From contig NZ_CP075184.1 in the NCBI RefSeq assembly GCF_020510705.1, positions 558,001-622,000 on the forward strand: DNA of 64,000 bases. The letters are read 5' to 3'. The translations under genes and the position numbers were made by a program. The notes beneath the pieces were generated by a model. That model did not search any database, was not told where the DNA came from, and was given only the letters and a program-made list of their open reading frames with translations. Of the stretch, positions 52,072-60,868 are shown piece after piece. Each line of letters opens with the position of its first letter. Position 1 is the first letter of the stretch. This DNA comes from Acidovorax radicis (GTDB taxonomy: Bacteria; Pseudomonadota; Gammaproteobacteria; Burkholderiales; Burkholderiaceae_C).

Positions 52072-54419
52072 TGCGACTGCGCCTGGCGCGACACAGCCTG
52101 ATCCTGCGCATGGTGGGACTGTCCCTGTTGCTGTTGCTTATCGTGCAAGCGGCAGGTTTTATGGTGGTGCGCTCATCCATTGATCACAACGCCCGCGCGC
52201 AGGTGGCGCGGGCCCTGGATCTCGACGAAAACATCTGGCGCCGCCTGCTGGAGCAGAACGCAGATCAGCTGCGCCAAGGATCTGCGCTGCTGGCGGCCGA
52301 CTATGGGTTTCGGTCGGCGGTGAACTCGGGCGATGCCGACACCATCCAGTCGGTGCTGGAGAACCATGGCAGCCGCATCGGGGCGGCGGTGACAGCGCTG
52401 CTGGCGACCGATTTTGCGCTGCGGGCCGTCAGCCTGTCAGACGGGATGGCGCAGTTTCCCGCAACCTTGCAGCAGATCGTGCCGCGCCTTGCCGCACAGC
52501 CGCAGGGCAGCCAGATCGCGGTGATGGACGGCGTGCCTTACCAGTTTGTGATGGTGCCCATGAGGGCCCCCGTGGTGATCGGATGGGTGCTGATGGGGTT
52601 TCCCATTGTCCAGGCGCAGGCCGATGAAATGCGCCAGCTTCTGTCCGTGCATGTGGCGCTGGTGGTCAAGGAGGCGGGCGGCGCCGCCAAGGTGCCCGTG
52701 ACCACCTTGCCGCCTGATGCCAGGGCGCAGCTGCTGCGCGAAGGGGTGGTGCAGGGCGAGCTGCACACCGCGGAAGGCACGCTGCTGGCGCGCGCCAGCC
52801 CACTCGACAGCGTGGGGGGCGAGGTGTCGTCCCTGTTGCTCCGGTCGGTGGACGAAGTGGTGGCGCCCTACCGCCAGCTGCAGGTGCTGCTGGCCATCAT
52901 CACGGTGGCGGGCGTGCTGCTGTTTGCCATAGGCACGGGGCTGGTGGCGCAGCGCCTGGCAACGCCCCTGCGCTCGTTGCTGGTGGCCACACAGCGGCTA
53001 TCGCGTGGTGAATACGACGTGCCGCTGGAGCACACCCGCCGCACCGACGAGATTGGCAACCTGGCGCGTTCGTTTGACCACATGCGTGTGGACATCGGTG
53101 CGCAGCAAACCGAGATCCGCCGGCTGGCCTATTGGGACCGCTTGACCGGTTTGCCCAACCGCGAGCGGTTTCGTGAGGCGGTGGTTCAGGCCATCGCCAG
53201 CGCTGCCAGCGCGGGCAGCACTGCAGCCGCGCAACCCCTGGCGGTGCTTACGCTTGATCTGGACCGGTTCAAGCATGTCAATGACGTGTTGGGCTACGCG
53301 TTTGGCGACCGCTTGCTGCAGGCTGTTGCCGGGCGGCTGACCGAGCTGTTGCCATCTGCCGGCGACATAGTCGCGCGCATGGGGGGCAATGAGTTCGCCA
53401 TTTTGCTGCAGCGCGCAGATGCCGTGGCCGCACATGGCACAGCGCAGCACATCACGCAGTCGTTTGAAGTGCCGCTGGCCTTTGACGACCAGACGGTGGA
53501 CCTGAGCGCGGGCATCGGTTTTGCCTGCTGGCCTGGGGATGCCGCCGATGCCGACACCCTGCTCAGCCGCTCGGAGATCGCGATGTACGCGGCCAAACGC
53601 AAGCTCAGCGGCGCGCTGCAATACGACGCCTCGTTCGATCTGGCCAGTTCGCAGACCTTGTCGTTGCTGACCGAGCTGCGCCATGCGGTGGAACACAACG
53701 AGTTGCGCCTGTATCTGCAGCCCAAAGTGCCGCTGCACGGGCAAGCCAGCCTGGCCGCCGAAGCCCTGGTGCGCTGGCAGCACCCGCAGCGTGGCCTGGT
53801 GCCCCCCATGGAATTCATACCGTTTGCCGAACAAACCGGGTTTGTGCGCCAGCTCACGTTGTGGATGTTCGAGCAGGTGGCCCGGTTGCTGTCCGATCTG
53901 CGCACGGCCGGCATGCCGCTGCGTGTGTCGGTCAACCTGTCCACCCGCGATCTGCTGGACCCCGAGCTCAGCGACCGGCTGGCCGACATCCTGGCGCGCT
54001 ATCAGGTCCCGGCCAGCGCCTTTTGCCTGGAGATCACCGAAAGCGCCATCATGGACGACCCTCAACGCGCTGAAGCCATGCTCAACCGGTTGTCCGAACA
54101 AGGATTTAAGCTGTCCATCGACGACTTCGGCACGGGCTATTCGTCGCTGGCCTATCTCAAGCGCCTGCCGGTGGATGAGCTCAAGATCGATAAATCATTT
54201 GTGATGGGCATGGAGGTGGGGGAGGACGATGTGATGATCGTGCGCTCGACGATCGACCTTGCGCACAACCTGGGCCTGACCGTGGTGGCCGAGGGGGTCG
54301 AGACGGCCGAGATCATGGAACACCTGCGCACACTGGCGTGCGATGAAGCGCAGGGCTATCACATCACCCGGCCGCTGCCGGTCGATGATTTTCTGGCCTG
54401 GCAGGTGCGCCAGGGGTAA
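52068..54419 (+). CDS. Membrane GGDEF-EAL protein, probable c-di-GMP phosphodiesterase
   Basis: A 783-residue inner-membrane signalling protein. TM1 about residues 8-38 (LILRMVGLSLLLLLIVQAAG), a periplasmic sensor of about 230 residues, TM2 (LLAIITVAGVLLFAIGTGLV), HAMP, GGDEF domain (motif changed to GGNEF near residue 443) and EAL domain. EAL motifs are intact: EALVRW, NLS, EITES, DDFGTGYSS, DKSF, VVAEGVE. The cyclase half is therefore doubtful while phosphodiesterase activity is likely. Translation is coupled to the cupredoxin-like gene, suggesting that this protein senses the state of that partner (inference). Confidence 0.92.
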   Translation: MMRLRLARHSLILRMVGLSLLLLLIVQAAGFMVVRSSIDHNARAQVARALDLDENIWRRLLEQNADQLRQGSALLAADYGFRSAVNSGDADTIQSVLENHGSRIGAAVTALLATDFALRAVSLSDGMAQFPATLQQIVPRLAAQPQGSQIAVMDGVPYQFVMVPMRAPVVIGWVLMGFPIVQAQADEMRQLLSVHVALVVKEAGGAAKVPVTTLPPDARAQLLREGVVQGELHTAEGTLLARASPLDSVGGEVSSLLLRSVDEVVAPYRQLQVLLAIITVAGVLLFAIGTGLVAQRLATPLRSLLVATQRLSRGEYDVPLEHTRRTDEIGNLARSFDHMRVDIGAQQTEIRRLAYWDRLTGLPNRERFREAVVQAIASAASAGSTAAAQPLAVLTLDLDRFKHVNDVLGYAFGDRLLQAVAGRLTELLPSAGDIVARMGGNEFAILLQRADAVAAHGTAQHITQSFEVPLAFDDQTVDLSAGIGFACWPGDAADADTLLSRSEIAMYAAKRKLSGALQYDASFDLASSQTLSLLTELRHAVEHNELRLYLQPKVPLHGQASLAAEALVRWQHPQRGLVPPMEFIPFAEQTGFVRQLTLWMFEQVARLLSDLRTAGMPLRVSVNLSTRDLLDPELSDRLADILARYQVPASAFCLEITESAIMDDPQRAEAMLNRLSEQGFKLSIDDFGTGYSSLAYLKRLPVDELKIDKSFVMGMEVGEDDVMIVRSTIDLAHNLGLTVVAEGVETAEIMEHLRTLACDEAQGYHITRPLPVDDFLAWQVRQG

Positions 54420-54480
54420 GCTTTGGCGGTACCGGTGGGGTGGCGCCGCGCCATTCCACCCATTTTTTCCTGATCAATCC

Positions 54481-54514
54481 CCCGTGGGCCGGCCGGCCCT
54501 GGCAAGCCCACGGG
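54481..54514. promoter_or_regulatory. GC-rich hairpin just before the pseudouridine synthase gene
   Basis: CCCGTGGGC (54481-54489) pairs with GCCCACGGG (54506-54514). It lies 14 bases before ATG 54529, where a ribosome site would be, and follows the GGDEF-EAL gene by 61 bases. Possibly a terminator remnant or a translation-limiting leader hairpin. Confidence 0.4.
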
Positions 54515-54528
54515 TAACAATACGCGCA

Positions 54529-55662
54529 ATGTCTTCTTCGAGTTCCCGCCCGCCAGTCCATTCAGCGGCCCCTTCTGATGCGGGCGCGCCAGCGGCGGCC
54601 CCGTCTGCTCTACGCCCAGTGCTGCGCCGCCCTGCGGTGTCTGCGACCCCTGTGAAGCCAGCGGCGGCTCGGCCAGCGGCGGCCCCGTCTGGTGCGCGCC
54701 CGGCTCGCCCTGCGCCTGCAGCTCGCCCTGCGCCCGCAGCCCGCTTTGGTTCGACCGCTGCGGGCGCACCTGCGGCCCGGCCTGCGCCGCGCGTGCCCAG
54801 TCCGGCACAGGCCGCCACCAGCGCCGAGGGTTCCAACGGTGCCGTGCGCCTGAACAAGCGCCTCGCCGAGCTGGGCCTGTGCTCGCGCCGCGAGGCGGAC
54901 GACTGGATTGCCCATGGCTGGGTGTATGTCAACGGTGCGCCGGCTGAGATGGGTGTCAAGGTCACGCCACAAGACACGGTCACGGTCGAGCGTGCGGCCC
55001 AGCGCCACCAGGACAATCGCGTCACCATCCTGCTTAACAAGCCCATGGGCTATGTGAGCGGCCAGGCCGAGGATGGCCACACGCCGGCGGTGGCGCTGAT
55101 CAACCCGCGCACGCACTGGCGCGATGACCCCAGCGGCATGCGCTTTACGCCACCGCACCTGCGCGGCCTGGCGCCGGCGGGGCGGCTTGATATCGATTCG
55201 GTGGGCCTTCTCGTTCTGACGCAGGACGGCCGCGTGGCGCGCCAGCTGATTGGGGAAGATTCGACCCTGGAGAAGGAATACCTCGTGCGTGTGGTCTATC
55301 AGGGCCCGGGCCAGGCCGAGGGACGCCATCCCGACGAGCGCAGCGCGCCGCTGCAGGAAATCGGCGAACACGACCCGGTGAGCACGAATGTGCAGGCGGT
55401 GTTTCCACCCGCGATGCTGGCGCGCCTGCGCCACGGCCTGAGCCTGGACGGCCAGGCACTCAAGCCCGCCAAGGTCGAATGGCAAAACCCCGAGCAGCTG
55501 CGCTTTGTGCTGGTCGAGGGCAAAAAGCGCCAGATCCGCCGCATGTGCGAACAGGTCGGCCTGAAGGTGGTGGGCCTCAAGCGCATCCGCATGGGCCGCA
55601 TCACCCTGGGGAACTTGCCGGTGGGGCAGTGGCGCTACCTTTCCGCCAACGAGCGGTTCTGA
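54529..55662 (+). CDS. 23S rRNA pseudouridine synthase, RsuA/RluB/RluF family
   Basis: A 377-residue enzyme that isomerises a uridine in large-subunit rRNA. Residues about 1-105 are Ala/Pro/Ser-rich and low complexity. Then an S4 RNA-binding domain (VRLNKRLAELGLCSRREADD, WVYVNG), and the catalytic domain with the key Asp in AGRLDIDSVGLLVLTQDG, EKEYLV, and VEGKKRQIRRMCEQVGL. Motifs fit RluF or RluB rather than RsuA. No obvious ribosome site before ATG 54529; a hairpin lies there. The long leader is common in betaproteobacterial members. Confidence 0.9.
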   Translation: MSSSSSRPPVHSAAPSDAGAPAAAPSALRPVLRRPAVSATPVKPAAARPAAAPSGARPARPAPAARPAPAARFGSTAAGAPAARPAPRVPSPAQAATSAEGSNGAVRLNKRLAELGLCSRREADDWIAHGWVYVNGAPAEMGVKVTPQDTVTVERAAQRHQDNRVTILLNKPMGYVSGQAEDGHTPAVALINPRTHWRDDPSGMRFTPPHLRGLAPAGRLDIDSVGLLVLTQDGRVARQLIGEDSTLEKEYLVRVVYQGPGQAEGRHPDERSAPLQEIGEHDPVSTNVQAVFPPAMLARLRHGLSLDGQALKPAKVEWQNPEQLRFVLVEGKKRQIRRMCEQVGLKVVGLKRIRMGRITLGNLPVGQWRYLSANERF

Positions 55663-55718
55663 GCGCTGAGCGGTCCGAGGCCCCCGCATTCGTCGCGTCC
55701 TTGCTCGGATCTGCCCCC

Positions 55719-57029
55719 ATGTCCTCCCCACCGCGTTTGTCTGCCGGGCCCGCCGCGCCAGCCGCGCCGGTTTCTGTCCCCACGGTGGCCGCCAGGCGCT
55801 CCCTGCTGCGGCAGTTGCGTGCATCCGATCTGCGGGGCATGGCCCGCCTGGCCACGCAGGCGACGGTGGGTATCAGCCGGGTTGCCGAAGGGGTGCACCA
55901 GTCGGTGCTGGGCACGCTGGGCTTGCCGGGCGGCGCGCAGCCGGGGCGCGCCCGGGGCCTGACGGGCATGGTGTACCAGAGCATTCGCGGCGTGACGCAG
56001 GTGGTGGATATAGGCCTGCAAGCGGGCCTGGCCAGGCTGGAACCCTTCTTTGCTCCGCACACAGCAGACACCAGCGTATTGTGGGAGCGTGAGGCGATAG
56101 TTGCCGCCCTCAACGGCGTGATGGGCGACCGCCTGCAACAGGACAACAACCCGTTGTGCACCCGCATGGGCTTTTACCAGGCTGGTCGGCCACTGGACGT
56201 GCAAGCGCTCGGCGCCACAAAAGACGCCACAGGCAAGGTGCTGGTGTTGCTGCACGGCCTGTGCATGAATGACTTGCAGTGGCTGCGCGCTGGCCATGAC
56301 CATGGCTCGTACCTGGCCCATGCCTTGGGCTATACCCCAGTTTACCTGCGCTACAACACGGGTTTGCACACTTCCACCAATGGTGCCGAGCTGTCGGCCA
56401 TGCTGGAGTCCCTGGTGGCCTCATGGCCCGTGCCCGTCACGGAAATCGCCATGCTGGCCCACAGCATGGGCGGGCTGGTCGCGCGCAGCGCCTGCCACCA
56501 TGCGGCGCACGGTGTGGCGCCTGTCGGCGGCAGCAATTGGTTGCCCCTGCTGCGGCACCTGGTTTTTTTGGGCACGCCACACCATGGGGCGCCGATGGAG
56601 CGTGCCGGCCACTGGGTGGATGTGCTGCTCGGGAGCACACTGTATTCACGGCCGTTCACGCGGCTGGCGCAGTTGCGCAGTGCGGGCATCACCGATTTGC
56701 GCTACGGGCATGTGGTGGACGCAGACTGGCAGGGGCTCGACCGGTTCCGCACATTCCCCGACCGGCGCGCACTGGTGCCGCTGCCTCCCCGCGTGGCCTG
56801 CTACGCCCTTGCTGGCACACTGGCGGCCCGGCGCAGTCCGGTGGCAGAGCGCCTGATCGGTGACGGATTGGTGCCTTTGCACAGCGCCCTGGGCGTTCAT
56901 GAAGATCCTGCCCGCGACCTGCATTTTGCCAAGCGGCGCCAAGCTGTTTTCTACCGCGTGGGGCATCTTGCGCTGCTGGGTGATGAGGCTGTGGCGCGGC
57001 AACTGGTGCAATGGATGGAACCTGTTTGA
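55719..57029 (+). CDS. Alpha/beta hydrolase (PGAP1/lipase-like)
   Basis: A 436-residue serine hydrolase. The first 190 or so residues are an uncharacterised Ala/Arg-rich part with helices. The hydrolase core begins VLVLLHGLCMNDLQW (oxyanion HG), has the nucleophile elbow IAMLAHSMGGLVARSA (Ser in HSMGG), then HLVFLGTPHHGAPMERAG and the late catalytic His in FYRVGHLALLGDE. Similar to triacylglycerol lipase or PGAP1-like proteins in beta- and gammaproteobacteria. No signal peptide is evident. Substrate unknown. Confidence 0.86.
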   Translation: MSSPPRLSAGPAAPAAPVSVPTVAARRSLLRQLRASDLRGMARLATQATVGISRVAEGVHQSVLGTLGLPGGAQPGRARGLTGMVYQSIRGVTQVVDIGLQAGLARLEPFFAPHTADTSVLWEREAIVAALNGVMGDRLQQDNNPLCTRMGFYQAGRPLDVQALGATKDATGKVLVLLHGLCMNDLQWLRAGHDHGSYLAHALGYTPVYLRYNTGLHTSTNGAELSAMLESLVASWPVPVTEIAMLAHSMGGLVARSACHHAAHGVAPVGGSNWLPLLRHLVFLGTPHHGAPMERAGHWVDVLLGSTLYSRPFTRLAQLRSAGITDLRYGHVVDADWQGLDRFRTFPDRRALVPLPPRVACYALAGTLAARRSPVAERLIGDGLVPLHSALGVHEDPARDLHFAKRRQAVFYRVGHLALLGDEAVARQLVQWMEPV

Positions 57030-57155
57030 CAGCCAGCGACCCAAGCACGTGGTGGCTGTGCGGGCTGCGCAGGCATGCCAACGGCGTATGCGTGGGGCGG
57101 TGGCGCGGCTACCATGGCGCCCTGTGACCTCAAGTTTTAAAACAAGGAGATGCGA

Positions 57156-58091
57156 GTGAGTGATGTGAAATACCGCCTGGTGACCCGCAGCGACTTCGAC
57201 GGTCTGGTTTGTGCCGTGCTGCTCAATGAGCTCGATCTCATTGACGAGATCACCTTTGTCCACCCCAAGGACATGCAGGATGGCAAGATCGCCATTACCG
57301 GCCGCGATATCACCACCAATCTGCCTTACGTGCCCGGCGCCCACCTGGTGTTTGATCACCATGAGTCCGAGACCGTGCGCAACTCGGGCCGCCGCGACGA
57401 GAACCACATCATTGAAGCGCATGCGCCATCGGCAGCGCGGGTGGTCTACAACCACTACGGTGGCAAGGCAGCGTTCCCGCGGGTGACCGACGAAATGATG
57501 GCCGCCGTGGACCAGGCCGACTCCGCCCAGTATTCGCGCGACGACATCCTCAACCCCCAAGGCTGGGTGCTGTTGAACTACCTGATGGATTCGCGCACCG
57601 GCCTGGGGCGTTTTCGCGAGTTCCGCATCAGCAACTACGCGCTGATGATGGACCTGATCCAGTACTGCCGAGACCACACCATCGAAGAAATTCTGGCGCT
57701 CCCGGATGTGCAGGAGCGGGTGAATCTGTACCGTGAGCAAGCGCTCCGGGCCAAGGCACAACTGCAAAGCTGTGCCATCAGCCTCGGTAACCTGGTGGTG
57801 CTCGACCTGCGCGATGAAGAAACCATCTGGGCCACCAACCGGTTCATGATTTATGCGTTGTTCCCCCAGGCCAACATCTCCATCCATGTGATGTGGGGCC
57901 TGCAAAAGCAAAACACGGTGTTTGCCGTCGGAAAGTCCATTCTGGACCGCAGCAGCAACACCCACGTGGGCAATTTGATGCTGGAGTTTGGCGGTGGCGG
58001 ACACGCGGCAGCGGGCACCTGCCAGGTGGCCAACGACAAGGCCGACGCCATGCTCAAGACGCTGATCCAGCGCATCAACGCCGACGGTTGA
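57156..58091 (+). CDS. DHH-family phosphoesterase (exopolyphosphatase-like)
   Basis: A 311-residue protein with DHH and DHHA1 parts. Seen: RSDFDGLVCAVLLNEL (metal Asp), DITTNLPYVPGAHLVFDHHESE (DHH-type motif DHH), AVDQADSAQYS (third metal Asp), and the C-terminal GNLMLEFGGGGHAAAGTCQV (GGGH substrate loop). Relatives hydrolyse oligonucleotides, pAp or short polyphosphate; the substrate here is not known. GTG 57156 is chosen because AAGGAG (57144-57149) is six bases away; an in-frame ATG at 57150 would touch it. Confidence 0.88.
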   Translation: MSDVKYRLVTRSDFDGLVCAVLLNELDLIDEITFVHPKDMQDGKIAITGRDITTNLPYVPGAHLVFDHHESETVRNSGRRDENHIIEAHAPSAARVVYNHYGGKAAFPRVTDEMMAAVDQADSAQYSRDDILNPQGWVLLNYLMDSRTGLGRFREFRISNYALMMDLIQYCRDHTIEEILALPDVQERVNLYREQALRAKAQLQSCAISLGNLVVLDLRDEETIWATNRFMIYALFPQANISIHVMWGLQKQNTVFAVGKSILDRSSNTHVGNLMLEFGGGGHAAAGTCQVANDKADAMLKTLIQRINADG

Positions 58092-58128
58092 TCGCCCCCG
58101 CACGGCGCAGGCGTAGCAATGGCAGCCT

Positions 58129-58155
58129 CTTGAAACGGCTGGCGCTGCCCATAAA
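58129..58155 (+). promoter_or_regulatory. Sigma-32 (heat-shock) type promoter for htpG
   Basis: CTTGAAA (58129-58135) and CCCATAAA (58148-58155), 12 bases apart, match the sigma-32 pattern CTTGAAA and CCCAT. HtpG is a classical heat-shock protein, which fits. The start point would be near 58162, giving a leader of about 168 bases. The minus-10 overlaps the left arm of the terminator of the upstream gene. Confidence 0.72.
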
Positions 58156-58193
58156 TCACGCATGCCGGTCTGGCTTGCGTGATTTCTTTTTTT
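58153..58193 (+). terminator. Rho-independent terminator after the DHH phosphoesterase gene
   Basis: AAATCACGCA (58153-58162) pairs with TGCGTGATTT (58176-58185), with GCC/GGC also able to pair inside, then CTTTTTTT (58186-58193). The left arm starts in the minus-10 of the heat-shock promoter. Confidence 0.88.
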
Positions 58194-58197
58194 GCCA

Positions 58198-58218
58198 GGC
58201 CCCTTTTGTGAAGGGGCC
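58198..58218 (+). other. Hairpin in the htpG leader
   Basis: GGCCCCTT (58198-58205), loop TTGTG, AAGGGGCC (58211-58218). It would be part of the leader RNA made from the heat-shock promoter, about 112 bases before the htpG ATG. Function unknown. Confidence 0.45.
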
Positions 58219-58330
58219 GACCCCGTGAAACCCGAACCGTTTGCCTTGTGGTTGAACGCCATTCGCCGGTTCTGCGGGACCGCTGCCCCGTGCCTTGATG
58301 AATGAATCTACTGAGAGAGAGAACCTACCC

Positions 58331-60307
58331 ATGAGCAAACAAACCCTGTCGTTCCAGGCCGAAGTGGCGCAACTGTTGCACCTGGTCACCCACTCGCTGT
58401 ATTCGAATCAGGAAATTTTCCTGCGGGAACTGATTTCCAACGCATCAGACGCCTGCGACAAGCTGCGTTTTGAAGGCCTGAACAACGCCGCCTTGTTTGA
58501 AGACGCCCCCAACCTCGAGGTTCGTGTGGCCTTCGACAAGGACGCGAAGACGCTCACCATCACCGACAACGGCATCGGCATGAGCGAGCAGGAGGCCATC
58601 GACCACCTGGGAACCATCGCCAAGAGCGGCACCAAGGACTTCATGGGCAAGCTCAGTGGCGACCAAAAGCAGGACGCTCAGCTCATCGGCCAGTTTGGCG
58701 TGGGCTTCTATTCGGGCTTCATCGTGGCCGACAAGATCACGGTGGAATCGCGCCGCGCGGGCCTCAAGGCCGAAGACGGCGTGCGCTGGATCAGCGGCGG
58801 CACGGGCGACTTCGAGGTAGAGACCATTACCCGCCCTGCACGCGGCACCAGCATCATCCTGCACCTGCGCGACGATGCCGAGGAATACCTCAACGCCTGG
58901 AAGCTCAAGCAAGTCATCGCCAAATACTCCGACCACATCAGCCTGCCCATCCTGATGGAAAAGGAAGAATGGAAAGACGGCGAGCTGATCAACCCCAGTG
59001 ACGAAAACGGTGGCCGCCAGCCCGGCGGCATGGTCAAGACCGGCGAGTGGGAAACCATCAACAAGGCCAGTGCCCTGTGGACCCGCCCCAAGAAGGACAT
59101 CACCGACGAGCAGTACCAGGAGTTCTACAAGAACATCTCGCACGACCATGAAAACCCGCTGACCTGGGCGCACAACCGTGTCGAAGGCAATACCGAGTAC
59201 ACGCAGCTGCTCTACATCCCGGGCAAGGCGCCGTTTGACCTGTGGAACCGCGACAAAAAGGCGGGCATCAAGCTCTACGTCAAACGCGTCTTCATCATGG
59301 ATGAGGCCGAGGCGCTGATGCCCAGCTACCTGCGCTTCGTGAAGGGCGTGATCGATTCGAGCGACCTGCCGCTCAATGTCAGCCGCGAGTTGCTGCAGGA
59401 GAGCCGCGACGTCAAGGCGATCCGAGAAGGCAGCACGAAGCGCGTGTTGTCGATGCTGGAAGACCTGGCCAAGCATGACAAGCATGACGCACCCGTTGAA
59501 GGTGCCGACGCCGTGACCGATGTGGTCGATGCCGACGACAAGGCCAAGGAAGGCAAATACAGCCAGTTCTACGCCGAGTTTGGCGCGGTGCTCAAGGAAG
59601 GCCTGGGCGAAGACTTTGCCAACCGCGAGCGCCTGGCCAAACTGCTGCGCTTTGCCAGCACCAGCAGCGACACGGCCAGCGTCTCGTTCGCTGACTACAA
59701 GGCGCGCATGAAGGACGGCCAGGACGCCATTTACTACATCACCGCCGACACGCTCGCCGCCGCCAAGAACAGCCCGCAGCTTGAAGTCTTCAAGAAAAAG
59801 GGCATTGAAGTGCTCTTGATGACGGACCGCGTGGACGAATGGGCGCTGAACTACCTGCAAGACTTCGATGGCACCCCGCTGCAAAGCGTTGCCAAGGGCG
59901 CGGTCGATTTGGGCAAGCTGCAGGACGAAGCCGAAAAGAAGGCGGCTGAAGAGGCGGCCGAAACCTTCAAGCCTGTGTTGGCCAAGCTCAAAGAGGCCCT
60001 CAAAGACAAGGCCGAAGACGTGCGCGTGACCACACGCCTGGTCGATTCACCCGCATGCCTGGTCGTGCAGGACGACGGCATGAGCACCCAACTGGCCCGC
60101 ATGCTCAAACAAGCGGGTCAGCAGGCCCCGGACGCGAAGCCCGTGCTGGAGGTGAACGCCGAGCACCCGCTGGTCAAGAAGCTCGACGGCAGCGTGCACT
60201 TTCACGACCTGGCCCACATCCTGTTCGATCAGGCGCTGCTGGCCGAAGGCGGTTTGCCCGAAGACCCGGCCGCCTACGTGCGGCGTGTGAATGCCTTGCT
60301 GGTTTGA
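58331..60307 (+). CDS. htpG: Molecular chaperone HtpG (Hsp90)
   Basis: Bacterial Hsp90, 658 residues. GHKL ATPase N-terminal domain: [18 protein letters not shown] (catalytic Glu, Mg-binding Asn), [33 protein letters not shown] and RGTSIILHL. Middle domain: [40 protein letters not shown], and [13 protein letters not shown] with the catalytic Arg. C-terminal dimerisation domain ends [11 protein letters not shown] and ALLAEGGL. An upstream in-frame TTG/ATG would add 12 residues, but MSKQTLSFQ is the family start. Heat-shock promoter at 58129. Confidence 0.97.
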   Translation: MSKQTLSFQAEVAQLLHLVTHSLYSNQEIFLRELISNASDACDKLRFEGLNNAALFEDAPNLEVRVAFDKDAKTLTITDNGIGMSEQEAIDHLGTIAKSGTKDFMGKLSGDQKQDAQLIGQFGVGFYSGFIVADKITVESRRAGLKAEDGVRWISGGTGDFEVETITRPARGTSIILHLRDDAEEYLNAWKLKQVIAKYSDHISLPILMEKEEWKDGELINPSDENGGRQPGGMVKTGEWETINKASALWTRPKKDITDEQYQEFYKNISHDHENPLTWAHNRVEGNTEYTQLLYIPGKAPFDLWNRDKKAGIKLYVKRVFIMDEAEALMPSYLRFVKGVIDSSDLPLNVSRELLQESRDVKAIREGSTKRVLSMLEDLAKHDKHDAPVEGADAVTDVVDADDKAKEGKYSQFYAEFGAVLKEGLGEDFANRERLAKLLRFASTSSDTASVSFADYKARMKDGQDAIYYITADTLAAAKNSPQLEVFKKKGIEVLLMTDRVDEWALNYLQDFDGTPLQSVAKGAVDLGKLQDEAEKKAAEEAAETFKPVLAKLKEALKDKAEDVRVTTRLVDSPACLVVQDDGMSTQLARMLKQAGQQAPDAKPVLEVNAEHPLVKKLDGSVHFHDLAHILFDQALLAEGGLPEDPAAYVRRVNALLV

Positions 60308-60317
60308 TTTGATATAA

Positions 60318-60365
60318 AAATGGCCGCCAGCGCTTTATTCATAAGCGCCAGCAGCTATCAAAAAA
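60318..60365 (+). repeat. Dispersed palindromic repeat copy, between htpG and its terminator
   Basis: AAATGGCCGCCAGCGCTTTA, then TTCATAAGCGCCAGCAGCTA, then TCAAAAA. AGCGCTT and AAGCGCC pair; a near-perfect member. It runs straight into the left arm of the following terminator. Confidence 0.8.
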
Positions 60366-60402
60366 GAAGGGGCGACCCCACCAGGGATGCCCCTTCTTTT
60401 TT
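60360..60402. terminator. Bidirectional Rho-independent terminator
   Basis: AAAAAAGAAGGGGC (60360-60373) pairs with GCCCCTTCTTTTTT (60389-60402). It ends htpG rightward and the small hypothetical gene leftward; the stop codon of the latter touches the stem. Confidence 0.93.
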
Positions 60403-60712
60403 ATGTCTCCTGCTTTGTGGCGGTAAGCAGCAGGCGTGCGTGCACGCTGTTGCGGTCGGTGGGGGCCGCCTGGAGGAGCTGCGCCAGGGCATCGTCGGGT
60501 AGCTCTGCAGTGGCGCGCCGGTCGTTGGCCACGGGGATGTTGCGCCAGCCTGAAAGCACCATCCACTCCCAGAGCTCCTGAGGCACGGCGTGTGTGATCC
60601 GCATCCTGACCCCCTCGCAAATAATGGCACCGCCCACTTTGGGGGCGCCCTTCGCAGAGGGCTCGCGCCGCATCTGGCGGATGGAGAAGATGTTTCGCAA
60701 CCAGTCTTGCAT
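60401..60712 (-). CDS. Hypothetical protein
   Basis: A 103-residue protein I do not recognise. It starts MQDWLRNIFSIRQMRREPSA, then GGAIICEGVRMRITHAVPQELWEWMVLSGWRNIPVANDRR, and ends with a helix-like tail LAQLLQAAPTDRNSVHARLL. No signal peptide or membrane segment. The basic start and Trp-rich middle look like a folded cytosolic protein. It ends in a strong terminator shared with htpG, which supports it being a real gene; the ribosome site is weak. Confidence 0.65.
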   Translation of the reverse strand: MQDWLRNIFSIRQMRREPSAKGAPKVGGAIICEGVRMRITHAVPQELWEWMVLSGWRNIPVANDRRATAELPDDALAQLLQAAPTDRNSVHARLLLTATKQET

Positions 60713-60868
60713 GCTGTGTGTGCTGTTCAGTGGAGGGTGCCCAGCATACCTAAACGCCACAAGCACTGAGAAACGGGCCGTGGTGGATGGTGCTGGGTGC
60801 TATGGCCCGGAGCGGTGCTCTGGATACGGGGCGCCACCTCGATCATCGGCGTCTCAACGGCAGGCCCC

